Assembly: GCA_947498125.1 (NCBI GenBank)
Contig: CANMJH010000001.1
Span: 1,116,001-1,180,000 of the forward strand
Length of the DNA stretch: 64,000 nt
Reading direction: 5' to 3'
DNA from: an uncultured Nioella sp.
GTDB lineage: Bacteria > Pseudomonadota > Alphaproteobacteria > Rhodobacterales > Rhodobacteraceae
The position numbers and the translations under genes are program-made. The first letter of the stretch is position 1. Each line of letters starts with the position of its first letter. Of the stretch, positions 44,276-52,962 are shown in pieces. The notes beneath the pieces are model-generated. The model worked only from the letters and a program-made list of their open reading frames with translations, searched no databases and was not told where the DNA came from.

Positions 44276-45193
44276 TTATGCGACCATCTCGCATTGAAGT
44301 CGTCTTTGGACATGGGCGGGCACCTGTCGTGACGACATCGCGCGGGGATAGGGCAGCTCTTCCATCTCTGGCACGTCGCCATAGAGCGCCTCGAACTCGG
44401 CGAAGTTGTCGAAGGCACGGCGGCTGACATTGTCGATGAAGGTCTCGGCAGGGGCGCCATTGGCTAGGATGATCTCGTGGTTCTCGGTTTCGATATGGTA
44501 GACGGTGAAGGTCTTTCCCATCTCAGCAAGTGGCACGCGGGTGATGGTGGTGCCATTGACCAATGCACTCGCGTGGCAGATGACGCCATCAACCAGCATT
44601 CCGTGATCGGCGGTCACGGTCAGGTCGGCGTTTGGCAGCCCATCGCCCAGAGACCCGGCCACAAAACGCACCGGCATCAGGCGTTCGGCGGCGCCGAAGC
44701 GGGTAGAGACCGCTTGACGGCCAATCCATTTGATTGCCACTTCCCCCCCTGCGTTTGTCAGGATGTGGTCGCCTATTTGAAGCTCCTCGACTGCGGTTTC
44801 GCAGGTCGTCGTGCGGACAAGTGTGCCTGTCAAAAAACACGTGATAAACGTAACCGGGTCCACAAGCGCCGCATTGGCTCCGGTGAAAATGGGCGGAAAG
44901 TTTGCGGAATCAAAGGGCGTTTCTTCAGACAGAAGATGATAAATTGACCCGCCAGGGCCCGCTTCTTCCAACACGGCAAGCGTTTTTCCATTGTACTGGT
45001 ACTTTCCAATATAGGTGCCGGAGGGACCTGGGCTGGTTGCGTGAACCATTTCGCCAACTTGGAAACCAAGATCTATAGGCCATGGGAGAAAGGGAACACT
45101 GTCCTCATATGTCTTAAGACCACCACTCCCCATTGGGATTCCGCCTGCAAAATCGAAGTATGTGACAAAAAATGCGAAATCGTAGCTGGCCAT
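44276..45193 (-). CDS. Hint-domain protein H11
   Basis: Started at MASYDFAFFVTYFDF (ATG at 45193), giving 305 residues; an in-frame TTG two codons earlier is less likely. The N-domain (1-118) has PIDLGFQVGEMV and GTYIGKYQYNGKTLAVLEE, of the H7/H10 sub-type. Hint starts at C119 (CFLTGTLVRT), with TADH and HEIILANGAPAETFIDN. It reads RFGAAERLMP where others have RFGPAERLMP. The tail reads ELPYPRAMSSRQVP (Ser for Ala). H12, the deleted copy, lies only 41 bp upstream. Confidence 0.86.
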   Translation of the reverse strand: MASYDFAFFVTYFDFAGGIPMGSGGLKTYEDSVPFLPWPIDLGFQVGEMVHATSPGPSGTYIGKYQYNGKTLAVLEEAGPGGSIYHLLSEETPFDSANFPPIFTGANAALVDPVTFITCFLTGTLVRTTTCETAVEELQIGDHILTNAGGEVAIKWIGRQAVSTRFGAAERLMPVRFVAGSLGDGLPNADLTVTADHGMLVDGVICHASALVNGTTITRVPLAEMGKTFTVYHIETENHEIILANGAPAETFIDNVSRRAFDNFAEFEALYGDVPEMEELPYPRAMSSRQVPAHVQRRLQCEMVA

Positions 45194-45234
45194 CGGCAAT
45201 ATCCGTTTTATTCAAATCAAAGTTTTTGACTATG

Positions 45235-45507
45235 TCATCCGGCCCGCAGAGTTCGGCGAGTCTGAGTTAAATTTTCATTGGAATCCCACTTACGGACCAT
45301 TCGTTTGCGAAAATTATGGGGCACCTGCCGCGCGCTCATCGCACGGGGATATGGAAGTTCTACCATCTCTGGAACGACGCCATAAAGTGCTTCGAACTCG
45401 GCGAAGCTGTCGAAAACCTTGCGGCTGACATTATCGATAAACGTCTCAGCGGCCGCGCCGCTGTAAAGTGTGTAGTCGGTGCCCGCCGCAAAGACATATT
45501 CGGCCAT
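45235..45507 (-). pseudogene. Hint-domain gene H12, internal deletion remnant
   Basis: The frame from ATG 45507 (ribosome site AAGGGG) gives 90 residues. It starts MAEYVFAAGTDYTLYSG, a normal N-domain leader, and jumps directly to AAAETFIDNVSRKVFDSF, the end of the Hint domain, then the tail with ELPYPRAMSARQVP. Compared with the full copies, about 200 residues are missing: most of the N-domain and nearly all of Hint, including Cys1 and TADH. The frame is kept. It is either a decayed copy or a short protein that delivers only the conserved tail. The spacer upstream has the palindrome TTAACAATTGTTAA (45569-45582). Confidence 0.8.
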
Positions 45508-45683
45508 GTGATTGTGCCCCTTCCCGCTCACATTCGCGGAGGTAACGACCGTTCTATCCGCATGAAAATTAACAATTGTTAAAAAAAAGTTTTAGAGTTG
45601 GTCAAATATTTTTTTGACGGCTGCGATGGCCACATGCGGATGTGTGGTTTTTGAGCAATTTTGAAACGCGGTGGGGCAGAGAT

Positions 45684-46604
45684 CTATGCGATAGCGCGCG
45701 CGCCCAATGCTCTTTGGATCAACTGCGGCACCTGCCGCGCGGACATCGCGCGAGGGTATGGCAGTTCTGCCATTTCGGGAACGTCGCCATAGAGCGCTTC
45801 GAACTCGGCGTAATTGTCGAACACCTTGCGGCTGACATTATCGATAAAGGTCTCGGCTGGGGCACCGTTGGCGAGGATGATTTCGTGCTCCTCGGTCTCG
45901 ATGTGGTAGACGGTGTAGGTCTCGCCTATTTCCGCCAACGGAACGCGGGTGATTGTGGTGCCGTTCACAAGCGCGCCCGCGTGGCAGATGACGCCATCGA
46001 CGAGCATGCCGTGATCGGCGGTCACGGTTAGGTCACGATGCGGCAATCCGTTGCCAAGCGAGCCTGCCGCGAAACGTACTGGCATCAGGCGTTCAGCGGG
46101 GCCAAAGCGGGTCGAAACAGTTTGACGGCCAATCCATTTGACAGTCACAGAGTCTCCTCGGGCTGACTGAACGATGTCGCCAATTCCAAGTGTTTCGATT
46201 GCCACGTCACCTGCTGGCGTCGCTATCAAACTTCCTTCGGCGAAACAGAATGCCTCATTATACGACGTGTTGATATCGGACGTTTGAAATTGACTGGGAA
46301 AGTCCGCCGTAGCAAGATCACTCGTCGCGAAAACATCGTAAAAAAATGGGAAGGTTGGGTCGATAAACACGTAAAGTGTATCGCCCGATGTTGATAAGAT
46401 TGTCCCTACAAACTCCATATCCCAGCCAAAGCCTGGAAAATTGAACAATTCTCCGACATTGAAAGTACCGTTCTCGCTGCCGTTTCCAATTTTTTCGGTC
46501 AAGGCCCCGTTGGTGTCATTGGTCGAACCAGCAGCGGTGTGAAGCCCGGACCCGCCGCCATTAACCGAATATGCAGTATTAGAGAAAGTATTAAAATCGG
46601 CCAT
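45684..46604 (-). CDS. Hint-domain protein H13
   Basis: Started at MADFNTFSNTAYSVNGG (ATG at 46604, GGGGAG upstream), giving 306 residues; the frame is open to 46754 but that part is not family-like. The N-domain (1-119) has NGSENGTFNVGELF and MEFVGTILSTSGDTLYVFID. Hint starts at C120 (CFAEGSLIAT), with LPHRDLTVTADHGM and HEIILANGAPAETFIDN. The tail reads PEMAELPYPRAMSARQVP, sharing Ala for Glu with H14. A DNA block around YTVYHIETEEHEIILANG is also close to H14. Confidence 0.86.
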   Translation of the reverse strand: MADFNTFSNTAYSVNGGGSGLHTAAGSTNDTNGALTEKIGNGSENGTFNVGELFNFPGFGWDMEFVGTILSTSGDTLYVFIDPTFPFFYDVFATSDLATADFPSQFQTSDINTSYNEAFCFAEGSLIATPAGDVAIETLGIGDIVQSARGDSVTVKWIGRQTVSTRFGPAERLMPVRFAAGSLGNGLPHRDLTVTADHGMLVDGVICHAGALVNGTTITRVPLAEIGETYTVYHIETEEHEIILANGAPAETFIDNVSRKVFDNYAEFEALYGDVPEMAELPYPRAMSARQVPQLIQRALGARAIA

Positions 46605-46918
46605 TGAAGTGCTCCCCGCAAATATCTCGGTCCCGCGGCCTGAGCTGCACGCATAAAGTTGCAGCAGGTCGCGCAGATATCCAAAAAACGTAGTCGTAAG
46701 AGACGCAATCTGGAGATCATAGTCAACAAAATAAGGAAAACACCCTCGCAGCAAACATTGCCCCGCGAGCGGTTTTCACCCGGTATGCATTCCGCAGAAC
46801 AGACGCTATTTGCCGAACCAAACTTACATGAGGACCATGCGCATCGCGCCAATTCGCCAGAACTCCCGGCAGGAAATGGTCACTCAATGCTCAAACTCGA
46901 TTGCTGTTTCGGTTTTAA
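46605..46918. other. spacer between H14 and H13
   Basis: 314 bp with no supported gene. It contains the ribosome site of H13 at its low end; I see no Hint remnant, repeat or convincing terminator in it. Confidence 0.5.
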
Positions 46919-47809
46919 TTACGCAGCTTCGAAATGTCCCAGCTTTTTTCTGGTCGCACCGGGTACCTGCCTTGCGGACATCGCCCGCGCATAGGGCAGC
47001 TCTGCCATCTCGGGCACATCGCCATAAAGCGCTTCGAACTCGGCGAAGTTGTCGAAAACCCGGCGGCTGACATTGTCGATGAAGGTCTCGGCTGGGGCAC
47101 CGTTGGCGAGGATGATTTCGTGCTCCTCGGTCTCAATGTGGTAAACGGTGTAAGTGTCCCCTATCTCGGCCAGAGGCACCCGCGTGATGGTGGTGTCGTT
47201 CACCAACGCCCCAGCATGGCAGATGACGCCATCGACCAGCATCCCGTGATCGGCGGTCACCGTCAGATCAGCATGAGGCAGGCCAGCGCCAAGCGCCCCG
47301 GTAGCAAAGCGCACCGGCATCAGCCGTTCAGCAGGGCCAAAGCGCGTGGAAACAGTTTGGCGGCCGATCCATCTGACGAGCGCGGATCGCCCCTCTGACG
47401 TCACTACCGCATCGCCGATCGCAACAGACTGGACCGCAATGTCCCCGCGATCTGTTGAGATCTGGGTGTCACTGGCAAAGCAATAAAGGAAGATCGTCGG
47501 ACCTGAGGTTAAATCCACCGTTGGCCCAAGGGACGGGTTGTTGCTGTAGAGAATGCTGGTGCTGCCAGAGAACAGGATTGGATCGCCCGCGTCCGTGAGC
47601 GCCACAAAGCTCACTTCAATCGCGGGGCCACCGCCGCTGCTAAAATCAACTGTGTTGCCAAAGCTTGTGCTGCCATTGATGCCATCTGCATCATCGGACC
47701 GCTCAGTGATCGTGACAGCTCCGGGCCCGCTTGGCGGGTCGACTGTCACCGTAGGCGTTCCCGCTCCGGCGGTAACCACATATGCATAAAGAAAGGTTTG
47801 GGACGCCAT
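46919..47809 (-). CDS. Hint-domain protein H14 (first in transcription order)
   Basis: Started at MASQTFLYAYVVTAGAG (ATG at 47809, GGAGAG upstream), giving 296 residues. The N-domain (1-109) is of the H1/H3 sub-type: RSDDADGINGSTSFGNTVDF, then FVALTDAGDPILFSG. Hint starts at C110 but reads CFASDTQIST, where the other copies have Gly before Thr or Ser (CFxxGT/S). This is the only copy lacking that Gly, so its cleavage may differ. TADH and HEIILANGAPAETFIDN are kept. The tail reads ELPYARAMSARQVP (Ala for Pro). It lies next to acnA, from which a terminator separates it. Confidence 0.85.
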   Translation of the reverse strand: MASQTFLYAYVVTAGAGTPTVTVDPPSGPGAVTITERSDDADGINGSTSFGNTVDFSSGGGPAIEVSFVALTDAGDPILFSGSTSILYSNNPSLGPTVDLTSGPTIFLYCFASDTQISTDRGDIAVQSVAIGDAVVTSEGRSALVRWIGRQTVSTRFGPAERLMPVRFATGALGAGLPHADLTVTADHGMLVDGVICHAGALVNDTTITRVPLAEIGDTYTVYHIETEEHEIILANGAPAETFIDNVSRRVFDNFAEFEALYGDVPEMAELPYARAMSARQVPGATRKKLGHFEAA

Positions 47810-47949
47810 CGTAGACTCTCCGGTCGAGCAAACGACCGCGTAGCTTGGCCACGATGCCTGCAATTTATGTTTGATCCACAGAACGATAGTTCAAAGGAAG
47901 TCCAACAGCAATGAACTCCTTTCAAGACGAATTGCGCGGGCTGCACGTG

Positions 47950-47971
47950 AAAAGGGCGCCCGAAGGCGCCC
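47950..47971 (-). terminator. rho-independent terminator after acnA
   Basis: On the minus strand the stem GGGCGCC/GGCGCCC with a TTCG tetraloop is followed by TTTT, 35 nt past the acnA stop. It isolates acnA from the Hint array. Confidence 0.82.
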
Positions 47972-48005
47972 GATCTCGTTTCATCTGAAGGGGGCGTTTG
48001 CGCCC

Positions 48006-50690
48006 TTACGACTTTGCCAAGTTCCGCAGCACGTAATGCAGAACGCCGCCATGCTCGATATATTCAACCTCGATCGCGGTATCGATCCGGCATTTCAGCG
48101 TGATCTCTTTCACTGAGCCGTCGGCCATCGTGATCTCGGCAGGCACTTCCTGCAGCGGCTGCACGCTATCCAGACCGTTGATCGACACGGTTTCTTCACC
48201 GGTCAGGCCCAAGGATTTGCGGCTGTCGCCACCGGTGAATTCGAACGGGATCACGCCCATGCCAACCAAGTTCGAGCGGTGAATACGCTCAAAGCTTTCG
48301 GCGATGACGGCCTTAACACCCAGAAGCGCTGTACCTTTCGCCGCCCAGTCACGGGACGACCCCGCACCATATTGGACACCGCCGAAGACAACCAATGGCG
48401 TGCCTTCTTCTTGGTAGGCCATGGCTGCGTCAAAGATCGAGGTCTCATTACCATCGGGGCCTTTGGTGTAGCCGCCTTCAACGCCATCCAGCATCTCGTT
48501 CTTGATACGGATGTTGGCAAAGGTGCCGCGCATCATGATCTCGTGGTTGCCGCGACGCGAACCGTATGAGTTGAACTCACGTGCAGGAACCTGACGCTCG
48601 ATCAGATATTTCCCGGCTGGCGTCGTGTCTTTGAACGACCCGGCAGGAGAAATGTGGTCGGTGGTGATCATGTCGCCCAAGATCGCCATGACTTTGGCGT
48701 CCTTAAGGTTCGAGATCGTGCCCGGCTCAGCGCCCATGCCTTGGAAGTAAGGTGGGTTCTGAATGTAGGTCGAGGTCGCAGGCCAGTCATAGGTTTCCTG
48801 ATCTGGAACCTGAACGCCTTGCCATTTTTCGTCACCTTTGAAGACGTCCGCATATTTCTCAAGGAACGCTTCGCGGGTGACGGTTTCAGCAACCAGATCC
48901 GCAACTTCTTGCGTGGTGGGCCAGATGTCTTTCAGATAGACGTCTTTGCCTTCCGGGGTTTGGGCAATCGGGTCAGTGGCCAGATTGATGTCCATGGTCC
49001 CTGCCAGCGCATAGGCCACAACAAGCGGAGGCGATGCCAGATAGTTGGCACGCACGTCTGGGCTGATGCGGCCTTCGAAGTTCCGGTTGCCAGAAAGAAC
49101 CGATGTCGCCACCAGATCACCTTCGGCAATCGCTTCGCTCAACTCAGGCTGAATGGGGCCAGAGTTACCGATACAGGTGGTACAGCCGTAGCCAACAAGG
49201 TTGAACCCAACCGCGTCGAGGTCTTTTTGCAGATCCGCCGCTTCAAGATAGGCAGAAACAACCTGAGATCCCGGTGCAAGCGAGGTTTTCACCCAAGGCT
49301 TGCGATCCAGACCAAGTGCTGCTGCTTTACGCGCCACAAGGCCCGCGCCGATCATCACGTAAGGGTTTGATGTGTTGGTACAGGAGGTGATCGAAGCAAT
49401 CACAACATCGCCCGAAGACAGCGTGTAATCTTCGCCTTTGACAGCAACCTCTTTGTCCATCGGACGTTTAAAGGTCTCTTCCATTTCCTTGGCGAATGCA
49501 GTTTTCGCATCGGTCAACGAGACGTAGTCTTGCGGGCGTTTCGGGCCAGAGATGGCCGGAACAATGGTACCCATATCAAGGTGCAACGTATCGGTATAGA
49601 TCGGTGCATAATCATCACCGCGCCAGAAACCGTTCTCTTTTGCGTAGGCTTCGACCAGCGCAATACGGTCTTCGTCGCGGCCAGTCGTGCGCAGATACCG
49701 CAGGGTTTCGTTGTCGATTGGGAAGAAGCCACAGGTCGCGCCATATTCAGGCGCCATGTTGGCGATCGTTGCCCGGTCTGCCAGTGGCAGACGGTTCAGA
49801 CCTTCACCGTAGAACTCAACGAATTTGCTGACCACACCTTTGGCGCGCAGCATTTCCACAACTTTCAGAACCAAGTCGGTCCCGGTGGTGCCTTCCATCA
49901 TCGAGCCTGTCAGCTCAAAACCAATCACTTCGGGGATCAGCATCGAGATCGGCTGACCCAGCATCGCGGCCTCGGCCTCGATCCCGCCAACGCCCCACCC
50001 CAGAACGGCGGCGCCGTTGACCATGGTGGTGTGGCTGTCGGTACCGACCAGCGTATCAGGATAAGCAACTTCTACGCCATCTTGGTCCTTATCGGTCCAA
50101 ACGGTCTGGCTGAGATACTCAAGGTTCACCTGGTGACAAATACCGGTTCCGGGGGGAACAACGCGGAAGTTGTCAAAGGCTGTTTGGCCCCATTTCAGGA
50201 AGGTATAGCGCTCCATGTTGCGCTCATATTCGCGGTCCACATTCATCTGGAACGCACGCGGGTTGCCGAAGTGATCGATCATGACCGAGTGGTCGATGAC
50301 GAGATCAACAGGTACCAGCGGGTTAATCTTTTTGGCGTCACCACCAAGACCAACAATCCCGTCGCGCATCGCGGCAAGGTCAACAACGGCAGGAACACCG
50401 GTGAAATCCTGCATCAGAACGCGGGCTGGGCGGTACGCAATCTCACGTGGGTTCTTGCCGCCATTGGCGCCCCATTCAGCGAAGGCTTTGATGTCATCAA
50501 CCGAAACGGTCTTGCCATCTTCAAAGCGCAGCATGTTCTCAAGAACAACTTTCAGCGCGGCAGGCAGGCGTGTGAAATCGCCAAGGCCGGCAGCTTCGGC
50601 TGCGGGGATCGAGTAATAAGCAATGGATTGGTCGCCGACCGAGAGCGTTTTACGCGTCTTGGCGGTATCCTGTCCGACGGTGATGGGCAT
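48006..50690 (-). CDS. acnA: aconitate hydratase A
   Basis: A protein of 894 residues, the normal AcnA/IRP-type length. It isomerises citrate and isocitrate in the TCA cycle. The 4Fe-4S cysteines are in ITSCTNTSNP and GCTTCIGNSGP, and other AcnA patterns are VPAVVDLAAMRD, GTDSHTTMVNG, GVGGIEAEAAMLGQP and YGAGSSRDWAAKG near the C-terminus. A GGGAGG ribosome site precedes the ATG. It is divergent from the ccm genes with about 200 bp between, a Rhodobacteraceae-type arrangement. Confidence 0.96.
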   Translation of the reverse strand: MPITVGQDTAKTRKTLSVGDQSIAYYSIPAAEAAGLGDFTRLPAALKVVLENMLRFEDGKTVSVDDIKAFAEWGANGGKNPREIAYRPARVLMQDFTGVPAVVDLAAMRDGIVGLGGDAKKINPLVPVDLVIDHSVMIDHFGNPRAFQMNVDREYERNMERYTFLKWGQTAFDNFRVVPPGTGICHQVNLEYLSQTVWTDKDQDGVEVAYPDTLVGTDSHTTMVNGAAVLGWGVGGIEAEAAMLGQPISMLIPEVIGFELTGSMMEGTTGTDLVLKVVEMLRAKGVVSKFVEFYGEGLNRLPLADRATIANMAPEYGATCGFFPIDNETLRYLRTTGRDEDRIALVEAYAKENGFWRGDDYAPIYTDTLHLDMGTIVPAISGPKRPQDYVSLTDAKTAFAKEMEETFKRPMDKEVAVKGEDYTLSSGDVVIASITSCTNTSNPYVMIGAGLVARKAAALGLDRKPWVKTSLAPGSQVVSAYLEAADLQKDLDAVGFNLVGYGCTTCIGNSGPIQPELSEAIAEGDLVATSVLSGNRNFEGRISPDVRANYLASPPLVVAYALAGTMDINLATDPIAQTPEGKDVYLKDIWPTTQEVADLVAETVTREAFLEKYADVFKGDEKWQGVQVPDQETYDWPATSTYIQNPPYFQGMGAEPGTISNLKDAKVMAILGDMITTDHISPAGSFKDTTPAGKYLIERQVPAREFNSYGSRRGNHEIMMRGTFANIRIKNEMLDGVEGGYTKGPDGNETSIFDAAMAYQEEGTPLVVFGGVQYGAGSSRDWAAKGTALLGVKAVIAESFERIHRSNLVGMGVIPFEFTGGDSRKSLGLTGEETVSINGLDSVQPLQEVPAEITMADGSVKEITLKCRIDTAIEVEYIEHGGVLHYVLRNLAKS

Positions 50691-50891
50691 GAAAGGCCTC
50701 CCTCATCTTGGAATGATTGGGTACGATTGGCTCGGCTATGCCAGTATCACAGCCCGCAATCAAGGGGGTTGCGGCGTTTTGTATGCAATTGCATACCACT
50801 TTTGTTGATTTCACCTCGCTTCGTATGAATTTCGGTTGCAAATGCCGCACCATCTTCCCCCTCGTTCGGCTTTCGGCTAGGGCTGGTGCTT

Positions 50892-51524
50892 ATGGAATTC
50901 GACGTTCAAAGCCTCAGCTGTTCGCGTGGCGGCATGATGATTCTGGCCGATGTCAGCTTTCACCTTGCTGCAGGTGAAGCGTTGATCTTGCGCGGCCCTA
51001 ATGGCGCGGGAAAGACCACGTTGTTGCGCACCCTTGCGGGGCTAACCCCGGCCGTTTCCGGAACTCTCAAAGCGCCTGCCGAAGCGATTGCCTATGCCGC
51101 CCACGCGGATGGTTTGAAGGCCCAGCTAAGTGTGTTCGAGAACCTGATGTTCTGGGCAGGGATATTTGGACAGAGCAATATAGATGACGCGGTCGAGGCT
51201 TTTGAGCTTGCCCCCCTGCTGGAGCGCCGCGCCGGAAACCTGTCTGCAGGGCAAAAGCGACGGCTGAGCCTTGCGCGGATGCTTGTCACCGGGCGGCCCA
51301 TCTGGTGCATGGATGAACCGACCGTTTCGCTCGACGTAAAAAACACCGAGCGGTTTTCGCGCGCAGTCGAGGCCCACTTGGCCGGCAGCGGCATCGCCGT
51401 GATTGCCACCCATATCGATCTGGGCCTACCGCAAGCCCGCACATTGGACATCACCCCGTTTATGACCCAAGGCGCGCCCGTGACGGACGTTGCAGATCCG
51501 TTCTTGTCAGAGGGGCCGCTATGA
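50892..51524 (+). CDS. ccmA: heme exporter ATPase CcmA
   Basis: Started at [14 protein letters not shown], giving 210 residues; GTG two codons earlier is the alternative. Walker A is GPNGAGKTT, the signature [14 protein letters not shown], Walker [12 protein letters not shown], and the H-loop VIATHID. CcmA is the ATP-binding part of the CcmABCD complex, which releases holo-CcmE from CcmC in cytochrome c maturation. The stop overlaps the ccmB start by 4 nt. Confidence 0.94.
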   Translation: MEFDVQSLSCSRGGMMILADVSFHLAAGEALILRGPNGAGKTTLLRTLAGLTPAVSGTLKAPAEAIAYAAHADGLKAQLSVFENLMFWAGIFGQSNIDDAVEAFELAPLLERRAGNLSAGQKRRLSLARMLVTGRPIWCMDEPTVSLDVKNTERFSRAVEAHLAGSGIAVIATHIDLGLPQARTLDITPFMTQGAPVTDVADPFLSEGPL

Positions 51525-52177
51525 AAAACCTGCTGACCCGCGACTTAACTTTGGCGATCCGCGCAGGTGGTGGCTTTGGCCTTGGGCTTGCATTCTTTTT
51601 GATTGTCACGGTGCTGATGCCCTTTGGCATTGGTCCTGAGACCGGGACGCTGACAATTGTCGCGCCGGGCATCCTTTGGATTGGCGCTTTGTTGGCCTGT
51701 TTGCTGTCCCTTGACCGGGTTTTTGCCTTGGATTGGGAGGATGGGACGCTTGATCTTCTGGCCACGTCACCCCTGCCCCTCGAAGCTGTTGCGGGTATCA
51801 AGGCCTTTGCCCATTGGATCACAACGGGGTTGCCGCTTGTGGCTATCTCGCCCCTGCTCGCGGTGCTTTTGAACCTGCCGCCCGACGGGTTCTTCTGGCT
51901 GATCGCTTCGCTTTTTGTGGGCACCCCGGCCCTATCTGCAATTGGAACATTTGGCGCTGCGCTGACGGTCGGCTTGAAACGCGGCGGGCTGCTTTTATCA
52001 CTTATTGTCTTACCCCTTTACGTGCCGACCTTGCTTTTTGGGGCCGAGGCAACCCGTCGCGGCATTGAAGGCGCGGATGGGATGACCCCCTTAGTACTTC
52101 TGGCGGGTCTTAGCCTTGCCTGCCTTGCAACCATGCCCTTTGCAGCGGCAGCGGCGCTCCGCGTCAATCTGCGCTAG
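51521..52177 (+). CDS. ccmB: heme exporter membrane protein CcmB
   Basis: A protein of 218 residues with six hydrophobic segments. The start ([20 protein letters not shown]) and the central [19 protein letters not shown], with the conserved acidic loop, are typical of CcmB. It forms the inner-membrane complex with CcmA, C and D. It is coupled to ccmA by overlap. Confidence 0.94.
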   Translation: MKNLLTRDLTLAIRAGGGFGLGLAFFLIVTVLMPFGIGPETGTLTIVAPGILWIGALLACLLSLDRVFALDWEDGTLDLLATSPLPLEAVAGIKAFAHWITTGLPLVAISPLLAVLLNLPPDGFFWLIASLFVGTPALSAIGTFGAALTVGLKRGGLLLSLIVLPLYVPTLLFGAEATRRGIEGADGMTPLVLLAGLSLACLATMPFAAAAALRVNLR

Positions 52178-52233
52178 CGGCGCGGCTTTGCACCCCATTG
52201 TTTCCTGCGCGACCCAAGCCTAGATTGCCCCAC

Positions 52234-52962
52234 ATGTCGATTTGGGAATATGCAAACCCGCGTAAATTTATGTCCCTGTCGGGGGCAGTGTTGCCTTGGC
52301 TTTCAGCGGCAGCTGCAATTTGCGTTGTGGTTGGATTGATCTGGGGGTTTTTCTTTACCCCGGATGACTACCGCCAAGGATCGACCGTTAAGATCATATA
52401 TATTCACGTTCCAGCCGCGATTTTGGGCACCGGCACATGGTTCATGATGGTGATCGCATCTTTGGTTTGGCTTATTCGCCGCCATCACGTCAGCGCCCTT
52501 GCGGCAAAAGCTGCGGCTCCGATTGGTCTTGTCTTTACGCTGATCGGCCTGATTACAGGCGCGATTTGGGGGCAACCAATGTGGGGAAGCTGGTGGGAAT
52601 GGGATCCACGTTTGACGTCCTTCCTGATCCTGTTCCTGTTCTACCTTGCCTATATCGGCCTATGGGAAGCGGTAGAAAACCCCGACGCGGCGGCCGATCT
52701 AACGTCGGTTCTGTGTCTTGTCGGTGGCGTCTTTGCTGTCATCTCGCGTTATGCAATCCTCTTCTGGAACCAAGGCTTGCACCAAGGTGCATCGCTTAGC
52801 TTGGACGCAGAGGAGAATGTTGCAGATGTCTTTGCCTACCCTCTTTGGACCTGCATCATCGGCTTTTGTCTGGTCTTCGCGGCGCTGCTGCTTTTCCGAA
52901 CACGGACTGAAATACGCGCCCGCCGCCTGAAGGCTCTTATCCAACGCGAAAGGATGGCGTGA
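52234..52962 (+). CDS. ccmC: heme ABC transporter subunit CcmC
   Basis: Started at MSIWEYANPRKFMSL, giving 242 residues; an earlier in-frame start is not family-like. It has six hydrophobic segments and the tryptophan-rich WGxPMWGxWWEWDPRLT motif that handles heme (GQPMWGSWWEWDPRLT), flanked by IYIHVPAAILG and NQGLHQGASLS with conserved histidines. It loads heme onto CcmE. The stop TGA overlaps the ATG of ccmD. Confidence 0.95.
   Translation: MSIWEYANPRKFMSLSGAVLPWLSAAAAICVVVGLIWGFFFTPDDYRQGSTVKIIYIHVPAAILGTGTWFMMVIASLVWLIRRHHVSALAAKAAAPIGLVFTLIGLITGAIWGQPMWGSWWEWDPRLTSFLILFLFYLAYIGLWEAVENPDAAADLTSVLCLVGGVFAVISRYAILFWNQGLHQGASLSLDAEENVADVFAYPLWTCIIGFCLVFAALLLFRTRTEIRARRLKALIQRERMA

Larger units (their letters stand above)
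32625..47809 (-). repeat. tandem array of fourteen Hint-domain genes
   Basis: Fourteen related genes (H1 at 32625 to H14 at 47809) lie head to tail on the minus strand with spacers of about 40-370 bp and no other convincing gene between them. Their 3' parts are near-identical at DNA level; for example, the stretch around ACATTGTCGATAAACGTCTC recurs in almost every copy. The 5' parts are unrelated in DNA and only distantly similar in protein. Each full protein has a variable N-domain, a Hint domain (Cys-Phe start, TADH motif, YHxETExHEIILANG) and a conserved tail with ELPYPRAxSARQVP. Most copies have their own ribosome site. They are numbered H1-H14 by rising coordinate; transcription runs from H14 toward H1. 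Confidence 0.9.

Noticed and set aside
32625-47809. Inteins inserted in a host gene, or a CRISPR array
   Set aside because: There is no interrupted housekeeping host protein around the Hint parts, and the repeats are whole genes of about 900 bp, not short direct repeats with unique spacers.
32625-47809. RTX or hemolysin-type calcium-binding repeats in the Hint proteins
   Set aside because: Hint domains often occur with GGxGxDxLx repeats in this family, but I see none in any of these copies.
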